The position numbers and the translations under genes were made by a program. A stretch of DNA of 64,000 nucleotides. It comes from Brevundimonas mediterranea (GTDB lineage: Bacteria > Pseudomonadota > Alphaproteobacteria > Caulobacterales > Caulobacteraceae). Location: assembly GCF_011064825.1 (NCBI RefSeq), contig NZ_CP048751.1:620001-684000 (forward strand), read 5' to 3'. The notes beneath the pieces were generated by a model. The model was not told where the DNA came from, searched no databases, and saw only the letters and a list, made by a program, of their open reading frames with translations. Positions 9,948 through 19,399 of the stretch are shown piece after piece. Positions within the stretch are counted from its first letter, which is position 1. Each line of letters begins with the position of its first letter.

Positions 9948-10838
9948 ATGAACCTTGACTATGGGGTTACCGACCCGTTCGCACCGGCCAGCCAAGTGGG
10001 ATTTGGAGGCGAGGCGCGGACGGTTCACGCGCGGCGGCACACCGATTCAGCCGAGGCGTGGCTGCGATTGCTGGTGCACCGCAAGCTGAGTCCCACGCGC
10101 CAAAATTACATAACGGAAGGAACATGGAAGCAAGCCCTGCGGGACCACGTCGCCGCACGCTATCTCGCCAACCTTGGACAGTTTTCGCGTGAGATCGATG
10201 CGACCACGTTCGACCAGTTGATCGACATGGTATGTCACCCGAACCATTGGTCTGCCTGGTCGGAGGCTCTCGACGAGGCTTATCCGAACGGCCCGAAAGA
10301 GGCGCGCGTATTCCTTGAGCGCCTTCAGGTCATCCGTAATGCTGTCGCTCACGGGCGCATGGCCTCAGAACGGGATCTTGAACGGGCGGTTTGTTACGCC
10401 AACGATCTGGCGGATAGCATCAAATCATACTTCGGGAGGCTAGGTTTGGAGCGCGAGTTTAATGTGCCGACAGTTGTTCGCGCCTACGACAACCTTGGCA
10501 ACGACATCCATGTGGTCGCGGACCCAAACTACTCCTATCGGCCGATAGATTTCTCGTCGCCTCCCGCCCGCTCCCTATCTCCCGGCGATACCCTTATCGC
10601 GGAGGTGGAGGTGGACCCGACCTATGCTGCCGGGACCTATGACGTCGTCTGGCGCGTCAAAACGCACGACATCGGACTGCAACAAGGTTCAAAGGCTATC
10701 CTGGCCATCACAGAACGCCACATCGGCGCGCGATTGGAGATACAGTTCAAAGTCGTCAGCCATCTCGATTGGCATAAGGGTTCGGATGCGGACGACGTTA
10801 TAGACCTCTACTATCGGGTTAGACCGCCGCCAGCCTAA
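9948..10838 (+). CDS. HEPN-like (Swt1/RiboL-type) domain protein, hypothetical
   Basis: The 296-residue product has an N-terminal half that resembles a HEPN domain. The segment FLERLQVIRNAVAHGR contains R130-NAVA-H135, the Rx4H active-site motif of HEPN ribonucleases, set in predicted helices. The second half (residues about 165-296) appears rich in beta strands and is not recognised. The ATG at 9948 is preceded by GTGAGG seven bases upstream; earlier TTG and GTG starts are possible. HEPN proteins in defence islands often cut RNA as abortive-infection toxins. No obvious antitoxin partner is next to it apart from the small upstream frame. Function is inferred only. Confidence 0.65.
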   Translation: MNLDYGVTDPFAPASQVGFGGEARTVHARRHTDSAEAWLRLLVHRKLSPTRQNYITEGTWKQALRDHVAARYLANLGQFSREIDATTFDQLIDMVCHPNHWSAWSEALDEAYPNGPKEARVFLERLQVIRNAVAHGRMASERDLERAVCYANDLADSIKSYFGRLGLEREFNVPTVVRAYDNLGNDIHVVADPNYSYRPIDFSSPPARSLSPGDTLIAEVEVDPTYAAGTYDVVWRVKTHDIGLQQGSKAILAITERHIGARLEIQFKVVSHLDWHKGSDADDVIDLYYRVRPPPA

Positions 10839-11030
10839 GCGGCAGACGGAGCCGGAAAGCGCCATTAGCGGTCACAGTCTTGCGCGCCTGAACCGGACGT
10901 TCACGCAGGTCGCGCTGACAAGCCCTCAAGGACCAGCCGGGCGCTTTCCCGCACTCAGCCTCGGCCACCCGCCGGCTTCTCTCCAAGGGCTTTGAACTAG
11001 CCTGCGCGATTAAGTCTGACTGCGTTGTCG

Positions 11031-11759
11031 CTAGCCGAGCCACTCTTCATGGGCCAACGGCTCGGCGTTGAGCTCGTCACGTAGCAGTCGCCAGTTCGGC
11101 AACGCGCCATCCATCAAGGCGACAAACCGCTCCGAATGTTGCCGCTCCAGAAAATGCACCAGCTCATGCACGACGACATACTCCAGAGACTGGGGGGGCT
11201 TCTTGACCAGCTCCAGATTGAGCCAGATGCGACCGGCATCGACGTTGCAGGCTCCCCACTTCGTCTTCATCCGCTTGATTCCCCATATCGGCAAAGGAAG
11301 GACTAGCTTGGCGGCCCACTTGTCGATGAAGGGCGTTGCCTGCGAGCGAAGTTCTTCCCGATACCAGCTGAGTAAGATGCGCTCTCGGGTTTCCCGGTCG
11401 CTTCCGGTCCTGACAAAGAGATCAAGCGCCTTGCTGCTACGGACGTGCACGCGGCCAGAAGGAGCCCCTTCGATCAGGCGGAGCCGGTAGGGCCGGCCCA
11501 TGAAATAATGGGTCTCGCCTGACACATAGGCGCGCTCGGATTGCCGAGGCTGCGCGGCGAACCGGGCGCGTTGGCGCTTGATCCAGGGCAAACGGGTCAC
11601 CACGGCCAGCCGCACCGCGTCGTCGCTCACGGTAAGCGGCGCGGCCACCCGAACCCGCCCGTGGGGTGGATAGACACCGACGTGCAGGTTCTTGATCGGC
11701 TTGCGTATGACGTCGATACGAAGGCCGCCAACGCTGAGCCTCTGGGCCTCAATACTCAT
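11031..11759 (-). CDS. YgjP-like M48-type metallopeptidase (DUF45)
   Basis: This 242-residue protein is a YgjP-type (DUF45) zinc metallopeptidase. The signature HELVHFLERQHSERF gives the HExxH metal ligands and a downstream histidine. The N-terminal strand-rich part and the segment TKWGACNVDAGRIWLNLELV are also typical. Its start overlaps the last 11 bases of hsdR, so it is the last gene of the hsdM-hsdS-hsdR operon and is probably translationally coupled. Such peptidases are recurrent companions of type I restriction operons, but I know of no firm role; a part in controlling restriction by proteolysis is speculation. Confidence 0.88.
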   Translation of the reverse strand: MSIEAQRLSVGGLRIDVIRKPIKNLHVGVYPPHGRVRVAAPLTVSDDAVRLAVVTRLPWIKRQRARFAAQPRQSERAYVSGETHYFMGRPYRLRLIEGAPSGRVHVRSSKALDLFVRTGSDRETRERILLSWYREELRSQATPFIDKWAAKLVLPLPIWGIKRMKTKWGACNVDAGRIWLNLELVKKPPQSLEYVVVHELVHFLERQHSERFVALMDGALPNWRLLRDELNAEPLAHEEWLG

Positions 11760-14700
11760 GCTGGTTCTTCACCAGATCCATGATGAATTCGGCCTGTTCG
11801 TTGTCCGAAACGTGGAACCGGATCGCATTGCGGACCTCGCGCTCTTTGAAGGTATTTCCCCGCCAATCGTCCTTCTTGACCTTGCGAATTTCCGTATCGA
11901 TCGCTCTGGCCAAGTCCTCGTCCTTGCCGAGGTTGTCGTACAGGGCCCGCCGCGCGGCCGAGTTCATGGCGTCGGGATAAACCGCCCCGGAAGCCGGGCT
12001 GCTCGCCTTCTTCGTGAGCTCTACGATCTCGGCGAGGTATTTCTCGTAATCGATAGCTTGCTGCTTCCGCTGCTCGATCAAGGCGTCGAGGAGTTCCGAC
12101 ATCGTCTCGTAGTATTTTGGATTGATCGGCGTCTCGTCGATGATCAGTTTGCGGACGTTATTCTCGATGGTCTCGGCAACGGCTTCCCGGCTCTCACGAA
12201 TGCCCTTCGGCAAGGCGTCAACCGCGTCCGGGCCGCGTTCGACGATCAACTGGATCAGCGACATATCGTCGAAGGCCGAGATCAATTCGCTTTCCTCGGC
12301 CCGGATGTAGGTGTCGATCAGGTGCCGCATCGCCGGCTCGTACATCTTGAGATCGATGTAGTCGCCGCTGGCCAGCTTCACTTCATTGCGGACCTTCTCG
12401 AAATGGTCGACGTCCGTCTTGATCGTTGTGATGCCGGCATCGGAATAGCCCGCTTCGGACATTTCACCGGCAATGTCCGCATAGGCCCGCACCAGCGAGG
12501 CGGCGAGTTTGTAGAGCGCCAGCCGCTTCGGCTCATTGGCTTTCAGCGCATCTTTGTCGCTGGTGTCCGCTCCGCAGAAGAACCGGATGTAGGCGGGTGT
12601 GTCGCGCGGATACTCGACCGGCTCACATAGGGCTCTGATGGTCTCAAGGGCTTCGTCCAGGCGCTTGCGACCCATCTCCAGCCGGTCTGACAAGAGGCCC
12701 GCGACGTCCTCCTTCGCATAGCCGTCGAGCGCACCCTTGGTGTAATCGTGGATCGAGGTCTCAAGGCTCTGGAACAGGTCCTTGTAATCGATGATGTAGC
12801 CATATTCCTTGTCGTCGCCATCCAGCCGGTTGACCCGGCAAATGGCCTGGAACAGGCCGTGATCCCTCATCTGCTTGTCGATGTAGAGGTAGGTCGCCGC
12901 CGGGGCGTCGAAGCCGGTCAGGAGCTTGTCCACGACGATGAGCAGCTTCATTTGGCCGGGCTCGTCGACGAACTTCTTCTTGGCCTCCTTCTCGAAGGCT
13001 TCGGGATCCTGGCCCCCGAGCATGTTGTTATAGATCTCGAACTTTCGCAGGCGTTCCGTCAGGCCCTCGCCGCTCGCCTCACCCTTGATGTCGTTCGGAG
13101 AGGGTTTGTAGGAGGTGACGATCGCGCACTTGCCGGCGAGGTCGGTCTTGGCGAACAACTCATAGAATTTGCACGCCTGATAGATGCTGCCGGAAACCAG
13201 CATCGCATTGCCGCGACCGCTCTTCAGGCGATCCCGGGTCTCCATGTCGAGCAGGATGTCGGCGACGATTTTCTCAAGCCGCGACTGGCTGGAAAGCACC
13301 TTCTGGAGAGTCCCCCAGCGCTGCTTCAACTGCGCCTTGGCCAGATCGTTCAAGCCCTTGGTCTTGGCCTCGAACCATTGATCGATCTTGGCGGGCGAGG
13401 TGATGTTCTGATCGATGTCCCGCGCCTCGTAGCGCAGGTCGAGCACGACCCCGTCGCTGACCGCCTCGTCGAACTTGTAGGTGTGGATGTAGGGGCCGAA
13501 GACCTCGATGCTGGTCTGCCGGTCGGCTTTCAGCAGAGGGGTTCCGGTGAAGCCAATGAACAGGGCATTGGGCAGCAGGGCCTTCATCGCCTTGTGCAAC
13601 TCCCCGGTCTGGGTCCGGTGACACTCGTCGACAAACACATAGATGTCGCCCTTGGGCGTGAACCCGACCGGCAGCGCCTGTTTCATCGCCTCGATATAGC
13701 CGGTGACATCGCCACCCTGATCGTCGTCCTTGCCGGCGAACTTGTGGACCAGCGAGCAGAGCAGCCACGGGTCGGTCTCGTTGAGTCTGGCGATCAGATC
13801 GGCGCCGCTCTTGGTCCGCACGATCTGTTCGTTCACGCCCTTGAACACCTTCTCGATCTGCTCATCGAGTTCGGTACGGTCGGTGATGATCAGGATCCGG
13901 GCGTCGCTGACATGCTCCCGAATCCATTTGGTCAGCCACACCATGGTCAGGCTCTTTCCCGACCCTTGGGTGTGCCAGATGATCCCGCCCGCACGCCGTC
14001 GGACATGATCCTGCGCGGCCCGCACGCCGAAATACTGGTTGTGGCGGCATAGCTTCTTGATGCCGGAATCGAAGACGATGAAATCGTGGACCAGCTCAAG
14101 GAAGCGGGCCTTGTTACAGGTCTGCAGCAGGGCGCGATCCAGCGGGTTTTCGACCGCGCTCGGCTCCTTCCAGGCGAGATAGTATTTCTCGGGCGTCTCA
14201 ATGGCGCCGTAGCGCATGCCCTCTGTGTCATTCCCCGCCATGATGATCTGCAGGGTGGTGAAGAAGGGCTGGATGAAGATTTTCGTCTGATTGTCGAGGT
14301 TCTGGCGGATGCCCTCCGACACCGAAACGGTTGAGCGTTTCAGCTCCAGAACGCCCAGCGCGATGCCGTTCACATAGATCACGACGTCCGGACGCTTGCC
14401 GTAGGCCTTGGCCGCGTCGGTGCTTGCTGGCTTGACCGCCACCTCTTCGGCGATGGCGAAGTGATTGGCGTCCGGATCAGCCCAATCGATCAGCCAGACG
14501 GTTTGGCTGTTCTCGCCGATCTCAGCTTTCACCTTCACGCCATAGCGCAGCAGCTCGTAGACGTCGCGGTTGATGTCAAAGAGGCTCCGTGATTGGTCGG
14601 TCGCGACCTTGGTCAGATGGGCGATGGCCTTGGTGACCAGAGCCGGCTCGTAGCCCTTCGCTTCAAGGAAGGGACGCAGATAGGCGGGCTCGATATTGGC

Positions 14701-14811
14701 GTTGCCCACCCGGTCGATCCAGTTACCCAGATAGTCGTACCCAAGCTGATCCTGAAACAGACGCACGATCCGCGCCTGCGTCCGCTTTTCGATCTGGCCG
14801 ACCGTATTCAT
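11749..14811 (-). CDS. hsdR: Type I restriction endonuclease subunit R
   Basis: HsdR cuts DNA after ATP-driven translocation by the HsdR2M2S complex. The 1020-residue protein has an N-terminal nuclease domain with RPDVVIYVNGIALGVLELKR (residues about 137-156, D...ExK). The superfamily 2 helicase motor follows, with Walker A HTQGSGKSLT near 278, DECHRTQ near 393 and GFTGTP near 420. The C-terminal part is helical and would contact HsdM. Length is usual for the family and no break is visible. It lies downstream of hsdM and hsdS, separated from hsdS by a 91-bp gap. Confidence 0.95.
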   Translation of the reverse strand: MNTVGQIEKRTQARIVRLFQDQLGYDYLGNWIDRVGNANIEPAYLRPFLEAKGYEPALVTKAIAHLTKVATDQSRSLFDINRDVYELLRYGVKVKAEIGENSQTVWLIDWADPDANHFAIAEEVAVKPASTDAAKAYGKRPDVVIYVNGIALGVLELKRSTVSVSEGIRQNLDNQTKIFIQPFFTTLQIIMAGNDTEGMRYGAIETPEKYYLAWKEPSAVENPLDRALLQTCNKARFLELVHDFIVFDSGIKKLCRHNQYFGVRAAQDHVRRRAGGIIWHTQGSGKSLTMVWLTKWIREHVSDARILIITDRTELDEQIEKVFKGVNEQIVRTKSGADLIARLNETDPWLLCSLVHKFAGKDDDQGGDVTGYIEAMKQALPVGFTPKGDIYVFVDECHRTQTGELHKAMKALLPNALFIGFTGTPLLKADRQTSIEVFGPYIHTYKFDEAVSDGVVLDLRYEARDIDQNITSPAKIDQWFEAKTKGLNDLAKAQLKQRWGTLQKVLSSQSRLEKIVADILLDMETRDRLKSGRGNAMLVSGSIYQACKFYELFAKTDLAGKCAIVTSYKPSPNDIKGEASGEGLTERLRKFEIYNNMLGGQDPEAFEKEAKKKFVDEPGQMKLLIVVDKLLTGFDAPAATYLYIDKQMRDHGLFQAICRVNRLDGDDKEYGYIIDYKDLFQSLETSIHDYTKGALDGYAKEDVAGLLSDRLEMGRKRLDEALETIRALCEPVEYPRDTPAYIRFFCGADTSDKDALKANEPKRLALYKLAASLVRAYADIAGEMSEAGYSDAGITTIKTDVDHFEKVRNEVKLASGDYIDLKMYEPAMRHLIDTYIRAEESELISAFDDMSLIQLIVERGPDAVDALPKGIRESREAVAETIENNVRKLIIDETPINPKYYETMSELLDALIEQRKQQAIDYEKYLAEIVELTKKASSPASGAVYPDAMNSAARRALYDNLGKDEDLARAIDTEIRKVKKDDWRGNTFKEREVRNAIRFHVSDNEQAEFIMDLVKNQHEY

Positions 14812-14902
14812 GCCTGAACCTCATTGCAGGGCATTTGCGGCGCTGGAGCCGGATTCCAGCCGCCGACATCCCAGCCGATGAACACCTGATCGCCGCCTGC
14901 CA

Positions 14903-16090
14903 TTATACCAGCCGCACCCGTCCGGTCAGCAGTTCCTGCATCATGCCCTGCTTGACCGCGCGGGCCTTGGCGGCCTGAGCCTCAAGGGCGGCGAGGTCAG
15001 CGTCCATGTCGGAGAGGGCTTCGGCGATTGCGGTTTGTTCGGCTTTCGTCGGAGGCGCAAGAACTTCAAGGATCAACAGCTTTGAAACCGTCAGAACTGG
15101 TTGGGCAGATGACTCGGCGCGACGATTGAGGCCGAGAGTGTCCAAAATCACTGCCAACCAGCCAATGTCCACCCGATCCAACGCAGTCACAACAATCGCG
15201 TGCTCCGAGGCGAAAAACTTGCCATCGGCGAGCAAGATATTCCCGCAGAGCGCACCAACCCGGCCGATCAATGCGTAGCGCCCCTGATGCGTGAAGCGCG
15301 TTGTGTATCCGCGAAGTCCGTTACCCCCATAGCACGGATACGCTGAGCTTTCGTCGATGCTCTTGGCAGTAATTCCCTCACCGCTTCGCATCGCACACAA
15401 CTCACCGAGCCGCTTCACCTCCCACTCCCCCGAGAACCCCGGCAGGCGGGTTTTACCGGTGAGGAGGTGTTGCATGGCGGCCTGCTTGAGGTCGCGTTTT
15501 TTGGCGATCATCCCCTCCAACGCCGCAATCAACGTATCCGCATCCGACAACGCCTCCGCAATGCCGCGCTGTTCGGGGAGGGACGGAAGAGGAACATTGG
15601 TATCACGAACTTGCACCAAGCTGAGCTGTGGGTATGCCTGACCGGTAGTAATCGAATTATAGAAGACGCGAATTTCCGGCTGACGTAGATAGTGAAAGAG
15701 AAATTCTTCATCAGCTTCTCTCGCGACAATTCTTACTCTGGCGATGTGCTGATTTAAGTTGGCCGCTCCAATGCCCGACAGGCGAACGATTCTTCCTACA
15801 TTGCCTGTAATAGTAACTAAAATGTCGCCATCTTTGACTTCACTCCGCCGCAATGTGCGGTGCGCAGTTTCTGAAATAAACATAGACTTTTCAAGATCAA
15901 GTCCATCTTCAGAAACGCATTCGCTGCGCAAAAAGAGAACGCCTGACTGCACCCAGTCGAAGCCGTAGGTCGTCGGTGTAGAGCCCTTGGTGATAAATTC
16001 AGAAAGGACGCCCAGAGAGCGAACCTCCCAATCCTCAGGAATAACCCCCACCTCCGACTGCTTGTACCCCGGCCTGATCCCGCCCTGCAT
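14903..16090 (-). CDS. hsdS: Type I restriction-modification specificity subunit S
   Basis: HsdS recognises the split target sequence and guides methylation and cleavage. The 395-residue product has the two-fold layout of the family: two target recognition domains, each followed by a conserved helical spacer (LPEQRGIAEALSDADTLIAALE and PTKAEQTAIAEALSDMDADLAALE). The ATG at 16090 lies two bases beyond the hsdM stop and begins MQGGIRPGYKQSEVGVIPEDW, a standard HsdS N-terminus; longer frames run into hsdM. The first recognition domain, about 15,600-15,990, is clearly richer in A and T than the rest, which suggests exchange of this domain by recombination. Confidence 0.94.
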   Translation of the reverse strand: MQGGIRPGYKQSEVGVIPEDWEVRSLGVLSEFITKGSTPTTYGFDWVQSGVLFLRSECVSEDGLDLEKSMFISETAHRTLRRSEVKDGDILVTITGNVGRIVRLSGIGAANLNQHIARVRIVAREADEEFLFHYLRQPEIRVFYNSITTGQAYPQLSLVQVRDTNVPLPSLPEQRGIAEALSDADTLIAALEGMIAKKRDLKQAAMQHLLTGKTRLPGFSGEWEVKRLGELCAMRSGEGITAKSIDESSAYPCYGGNGLRGYTTRFTHQGRYALIGRVGALCGNILLADGKFFASEHAIVVTALDRVDIGWLAVILDTLGLNRRAESSAQPVLTVSKLLILEVLAPPTKAEQTAIAEALSDMDADLAALEAQAAKARAVKQGMMQELLTGRVRLV

Positions 16091-16092
16091 CG

Positions 16093-18534
16093 TCACGCCG
16101 TGAACCCCATCTGCTTCAGATGCGCGGCCACACGGGCGCTCAGCACGTCCAGATCCTCGGCCAGCTTCGGCAGCGGCGTGGCATAGCGTTCCGCCAGAAC
16201 CTTGACGCGCCCTGCCAGCGCCTGGGACACGCGGTCCACCTCGGCCCCGATATCCGCCCGTACCTGCGCCAGCCATTTGTCCTCGACCAGCAGGGCTCTC
16301 ACCCGATCCTCGGTGAGCTTGGCATACTGGGCCACCACCGCCGCATCCAGCGCCGCCTGCGCCGCATTGACCGCCGCATCGGCATCCGCCGCCGCCTGGA
16401 TCAGCGACAGGCAGGTTTTCAGCATCGCCCGCTCCTCGCCCGCGTCATTGTCCAGTCGGATGTCCTTGATCCGGTCCTTGACCGATTTCGCGGTCAGCTT
16501 GCTCTTGCCGGTCTTGGCTTCAAACAGCAGCCCATCCTCACCGCCGTGTTCTTCGTCCAGCTCCTCCACCGCCCGCGCGGCCTCTTCGGCCTTAGCCTCC
16601 AAAGCTTCCAGCGAAGCCTGCTCGGCGGCAAAGAACCGCGCCACGACAAAAGTGGGCGGGATCAGCTCCGCCTTCAACTTGCGCCGCCCCAGCGTGATGT
16701 CGGGGGTTTCCGTGAACTTGCCGTCGGCATTCTTGACCAGTTCGCGGATCACCCGCCCCGCCGCCCAACCGTCCTGGACGAGGATGTAGGTGTCGTCCTG
16801 CATGACCTCGGCCCAATAGGTCATCAGGTGCTGATAGACGTCGTAGCCGTCGATCAGCGGCACGGGCTTGAAGCGATCCAGCAGGTCTTCGGAAATGGTG
16901 GCGATCAGCTCCTTGGGATGGTCGCCGATGGCGATGTGCCGCAACCGTTCGAGATGATCTGCCGCCCATGTCGCGAACACCTCGGTCACCCGCTCGGTGA
17001 AGGCGGCAAACTCGGGGTGGTTCAGGATCGCGCCCTTGACCTCGGCGGCATCGACCAACGGCGTCAGGTAGCCCGGCCGGTCGCCCGGACCGAACAATGT
17101 AGCCCGGACCGCAGGCAGCTCGCGCCAGAAATCAGACAGTGCATCGACGTCGCGGACCGGTATGCCGCCCTTCAGATGCGCTTCGATATCCTGCAGGTCT
17201 TCGGGTTCGGAGGAGTCGATGTAGCGCGGGATGTTGAGGTTGAAGCCGTGCTTTTCGATCTCGGCCAGCGGCACCATGCGGGAATATTTGTCGATCTCGA
17301 CCTGCTTGGTGAAAGCGTCGACAATCTTGTGCAGGTCCTGGGACCGCAGACGGTTCTTGTTGCCGTCCTTCACGAAGCCCTTGGAGGCGTCGACCATGAA
17401 GATGCCGGTCCGGGCGTGGGCGTTTTCCTTGTCGAGCACCACGATGCAGGCCGGGATGCCGGTGCCGTAGAACAGGTTCGCGGGCAAACCGATGATGCCC
17501 TTGATGTAGCCTTTTCGGACGATCTTCTCGCGGATGTCAGCCTCGGCATTGCCCCGGAAGAGGACGCCGTGGGGCAGGATGACCGCGCCCTTCCCGGTCG
17601 TCTTCAGCGAGGCGAGGATGTGTAGGAGATAGGCGTAGTCGCCGTTCTTGGCGGGCGGCACGCCATAGTCGAACCGGTCATAGAGATCGTTGGCCGGATC
17701 GAGGCCGGTACCCCATGCCTTGTCCGAGAACGGTGGGTTGGCGACGACGAAGTCGAAGGTTTTCAAACCGCCGGCCGCGTTCTTGAAATGAGGGCTGGAC
17801 AGGGTGTTGTCGCGCCAGATTTCGGCGGTCGGGCAGTCGTGCAGCACCATGTTCATCTTGGCGAGGGCGCGGGTCGCAACATCCTTCTCCTGGCCGTAGA
17901 TGGTGATGCCGTGGGGGGCCTCATCGCGCGCTTTGAGCAACAGGGACCCGGACCCGCAGGTCGGATCGTAGATCGTCTGGTCCGCGCTCTTCGAGGCGCT
18001 GATGCCGATGGCCTTGGCCATGATCCGCGAGACCTCGGCCGGGGTGTAGAACTGGCCCTTGCTCTTGCCTGACTCAGTCGCAAAGTGGCGCATGAGGTAT
18101 TCATAGGCGTCGCCCAGAATGTCGTCGCCTTCCGCGCGGTTCTTGCGGAAATCCAATTCGGGCCGGTTGAAGATCGCCACGAGACTGGAGAGGCGATCGA
18201 CCATCTCCCTTCCGGAGCCCAGCTTTTCCGGATCGTTGAAGTCTGCGACGTCGATCACGCCCTTGAGGTCGTTAGCCTCGGCGAGCTTGGCGATGATGAT
18301 GTTGATCCTCTCGCCAATGTCCTTGTCGCCCTTGAGCGCGACCATGTCGGCGAAGCTGCCGCCGTCCGGCACTTCGATCAGGCCGTTCGGGTCGCCGGCG
18401 TATTTATCGGAGACGTATTTCACGAACAGCAGCACGAGGACGTAGTCCTTGTACTGAGACGCATCCATACCGCCGCGAAGAGCGTCGCAGCTGGCCCAGA
18501 GGGAGCTGTAGATCTCAGATTTCTTGACTGCCAT
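16093..18534 (-). CDS. hsdM: Type I restriction-modification DNA methyltransferase subunit M
   Basis: HsdM is the N6-adenine methyltransferase of the complex. The N-terminal helical domain (SSLWASCDALRGGMDASQYK) precedes the catalytic domain with motif I YDPTCGSGSLLL near residue 185 and motif IV VVANPPFSDKAWG near 262. At 813 residues it is longer than the common 500-residue HsdM. The extra C-terminal part is rich in Glu, Ala and Lys and probably coiled-coil. The ATG at 18534 was chosen because a GGGGG tract lies just upstream and MAVKKSEIYSSLW matches family N-termini. It is the first gene of the operon. Confidence 0.94.
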   Translation of the reverse strand: MAVKKSEIYSSLWASCDALRGGMDASQYKDYVLVLLFVKYVSDKYAGDPNGLIEVPDGGSFADMVALKGDKDIGERINIIIAKLAEANDLKGVIDVADFNDPEKLGSGREMVDRLSSLVAIFNRPELDFRKNRAEGDDILGDAYEYLMRHFATESGKSKGQFYTPAEVSRIMAKAIGISASKSADQTIYDPTCGSGSLLLKARDEAPHGITIYGQEKDVATRALAKMNMVLHDCPTAEIWRDNTLSSPHFKNAAGGLKTFDFVVANPPFSDKAWGTGLDPANDLYDRFDYGVPPAKNGDYAYLLHILASLKTTGKGAVILPHGVLFRGNAEADIREKIVRKGYIKGIIGLPANLFYGTGIPACIVVLDKENAHARTGIFMVDASKGFVKDGNKNRLRSQDLHKIVDAFTKQVEIDKYSRMVPLAEIEKHGFNLNIPRYIDSSEPEDLQDIEAHLKGGIPVRDVDALSDFWRELPAVRATLFGPGDRPGYLTPLVDAAEVKGAILNHPEFAAFTERVTEVFATWAADHLERLRHIAIGDHPKELIATISEDLLDRFKPVPLIDGYDVYQHLMTYWAEVMQDDTYILVQDGWAAGRVIRELVKNADGKFTETPDITLGRRKLKAELIPPTFVVARFFAAEQASLEALEAKAEEAARAVEELDEEHGGEDGLLFEAKTGKSKLTAKSVKDRIKDIRLDNDAGEERAMLKTCLSLIQAAADADAAVNAAQAALDAAVVAQYAKLTEDRVRALLVEDKWLAQVRADIGAEVDRVSQALAGRVKVLAERYATPLPKLAEDLDVLSARVAAHLKQMGFTA

Positions 18535-19399
18535 GCATGCCCCCGTGCCAACTGCCTGCGCGGCACGCAACTCCGCATGCTTCCCGACTCGCAGGCTCCT
18601 TCACTAGACCGGAATGGCAGTAGGCTGCGAGCGGCAGCTCCCAAAAGATGCTTCAGCCAAGGGTGATGCACCTGTCCTGCAGGGAACTACCCAGCGCGGA
18701 CCGACGCAACGACCCAGCGTTACGGCAACGCCGCCGCTCGCCCGTCGGCTTCCTAGCTAGAGTGCCATGGGAGTGGTGGCGCCGCTCAGGTGACTCGAAC
18801 ACCTGCCCCCGCATTACGAGTGCGACGGTCACTGGCCGACAGCAGACGTTCCTAACTTCGCCCTTGAGTCAGGGTCGGCTATTCGTGACATTTCAGATGC
18901 CCTAAGGCGTATTTCAACTTCCGTCCGGATAGCAAGATCCAGCTCTCTATCTGATCGCCAGTGGGGGCGTTGCCTTAGCGCCAGCCAGGAAGCGCCGGCC
19001 ACGCCGAGCGGATGAAGCAGGAGGCTAGGTGCACCATCGCCAGCGGGTGAGACTGTCAAAGGAGCAGCAGATCGATGAGCATGCCGCTACTGCGCTTGCG
19101 GCCAACGAGCACGTCTTTAAGAGTGACCTCAATCCACTGACGTTAGCAGTAATCCGAAGTATGAGGCCTTGCTATCGTCCCTCCAAGAGCGCCACGGCGC
19201 GCGGGACGAAGCGGCGGAAGACGCAGGCCTGCGGGCCGCATCGATCTCGACACGGCTCACTCCACCGGCCTGCTTCGCCAACCGGCCGATCAAGGGCGCA
19301 GGCTGCGCATCGGACGTTTGGCAGAGGTTCAGACCAGCCCTTCGCCATCAGCGGCGCACCGAACTCGGTGCGTGGCTCCTCGGCGGCGACGGCAGGACA
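18535..19399. other. Non-coding stretch at the end of the R-M module
   Basis: About 865 bases separate hsdM from the integrase gene. The promoter of the hsdM operon must lie at the left edge. A detached tRNA 3' half sits at 18777-18826. The remainder, to 19,399, has frames of up to 140 codons on the plus strand, but none has a good start or recognisable product; it looks like decayed mobile-element DNA. Confidence 0.6.
18777..18826 (-). repeat. Detached 3' half of a tRNA-Thr(CGT) gene, probable attachment-site core
   Basis: Read on the minus strand, this contains a full anticodon arm (TCGCA, loop CTCGTAA with anticodon CGT, TGCGG), a short variable loop, a perfect T arm (AGGTG TTCGAGT CACCT) and a 3' acceptor strand GAGCGGC followed by CCA triplets. 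The bases upstream do not form a D arm or a matching 5' acceptor strand, so it is not a whole gene. A tRNA 3' half standing alone beside a tyrosine integrase gene is the usual mark of an integration site. The intact tRNA-Thr is not in the window. Confidence 0.7.

Noticed and set aside
12748..14052. Long open frame (434 codons) on the plus strand
   Set aside because: It is antisense to hsdR, a clear type I restriction gene; the frame is open only because of high GC content.
18777..18900. Complete tRNA-Thr gene
   Set aside because: The 3' half is perfect but no D arm or 5' acceptor strand can be found upstream, so it is a fragment.
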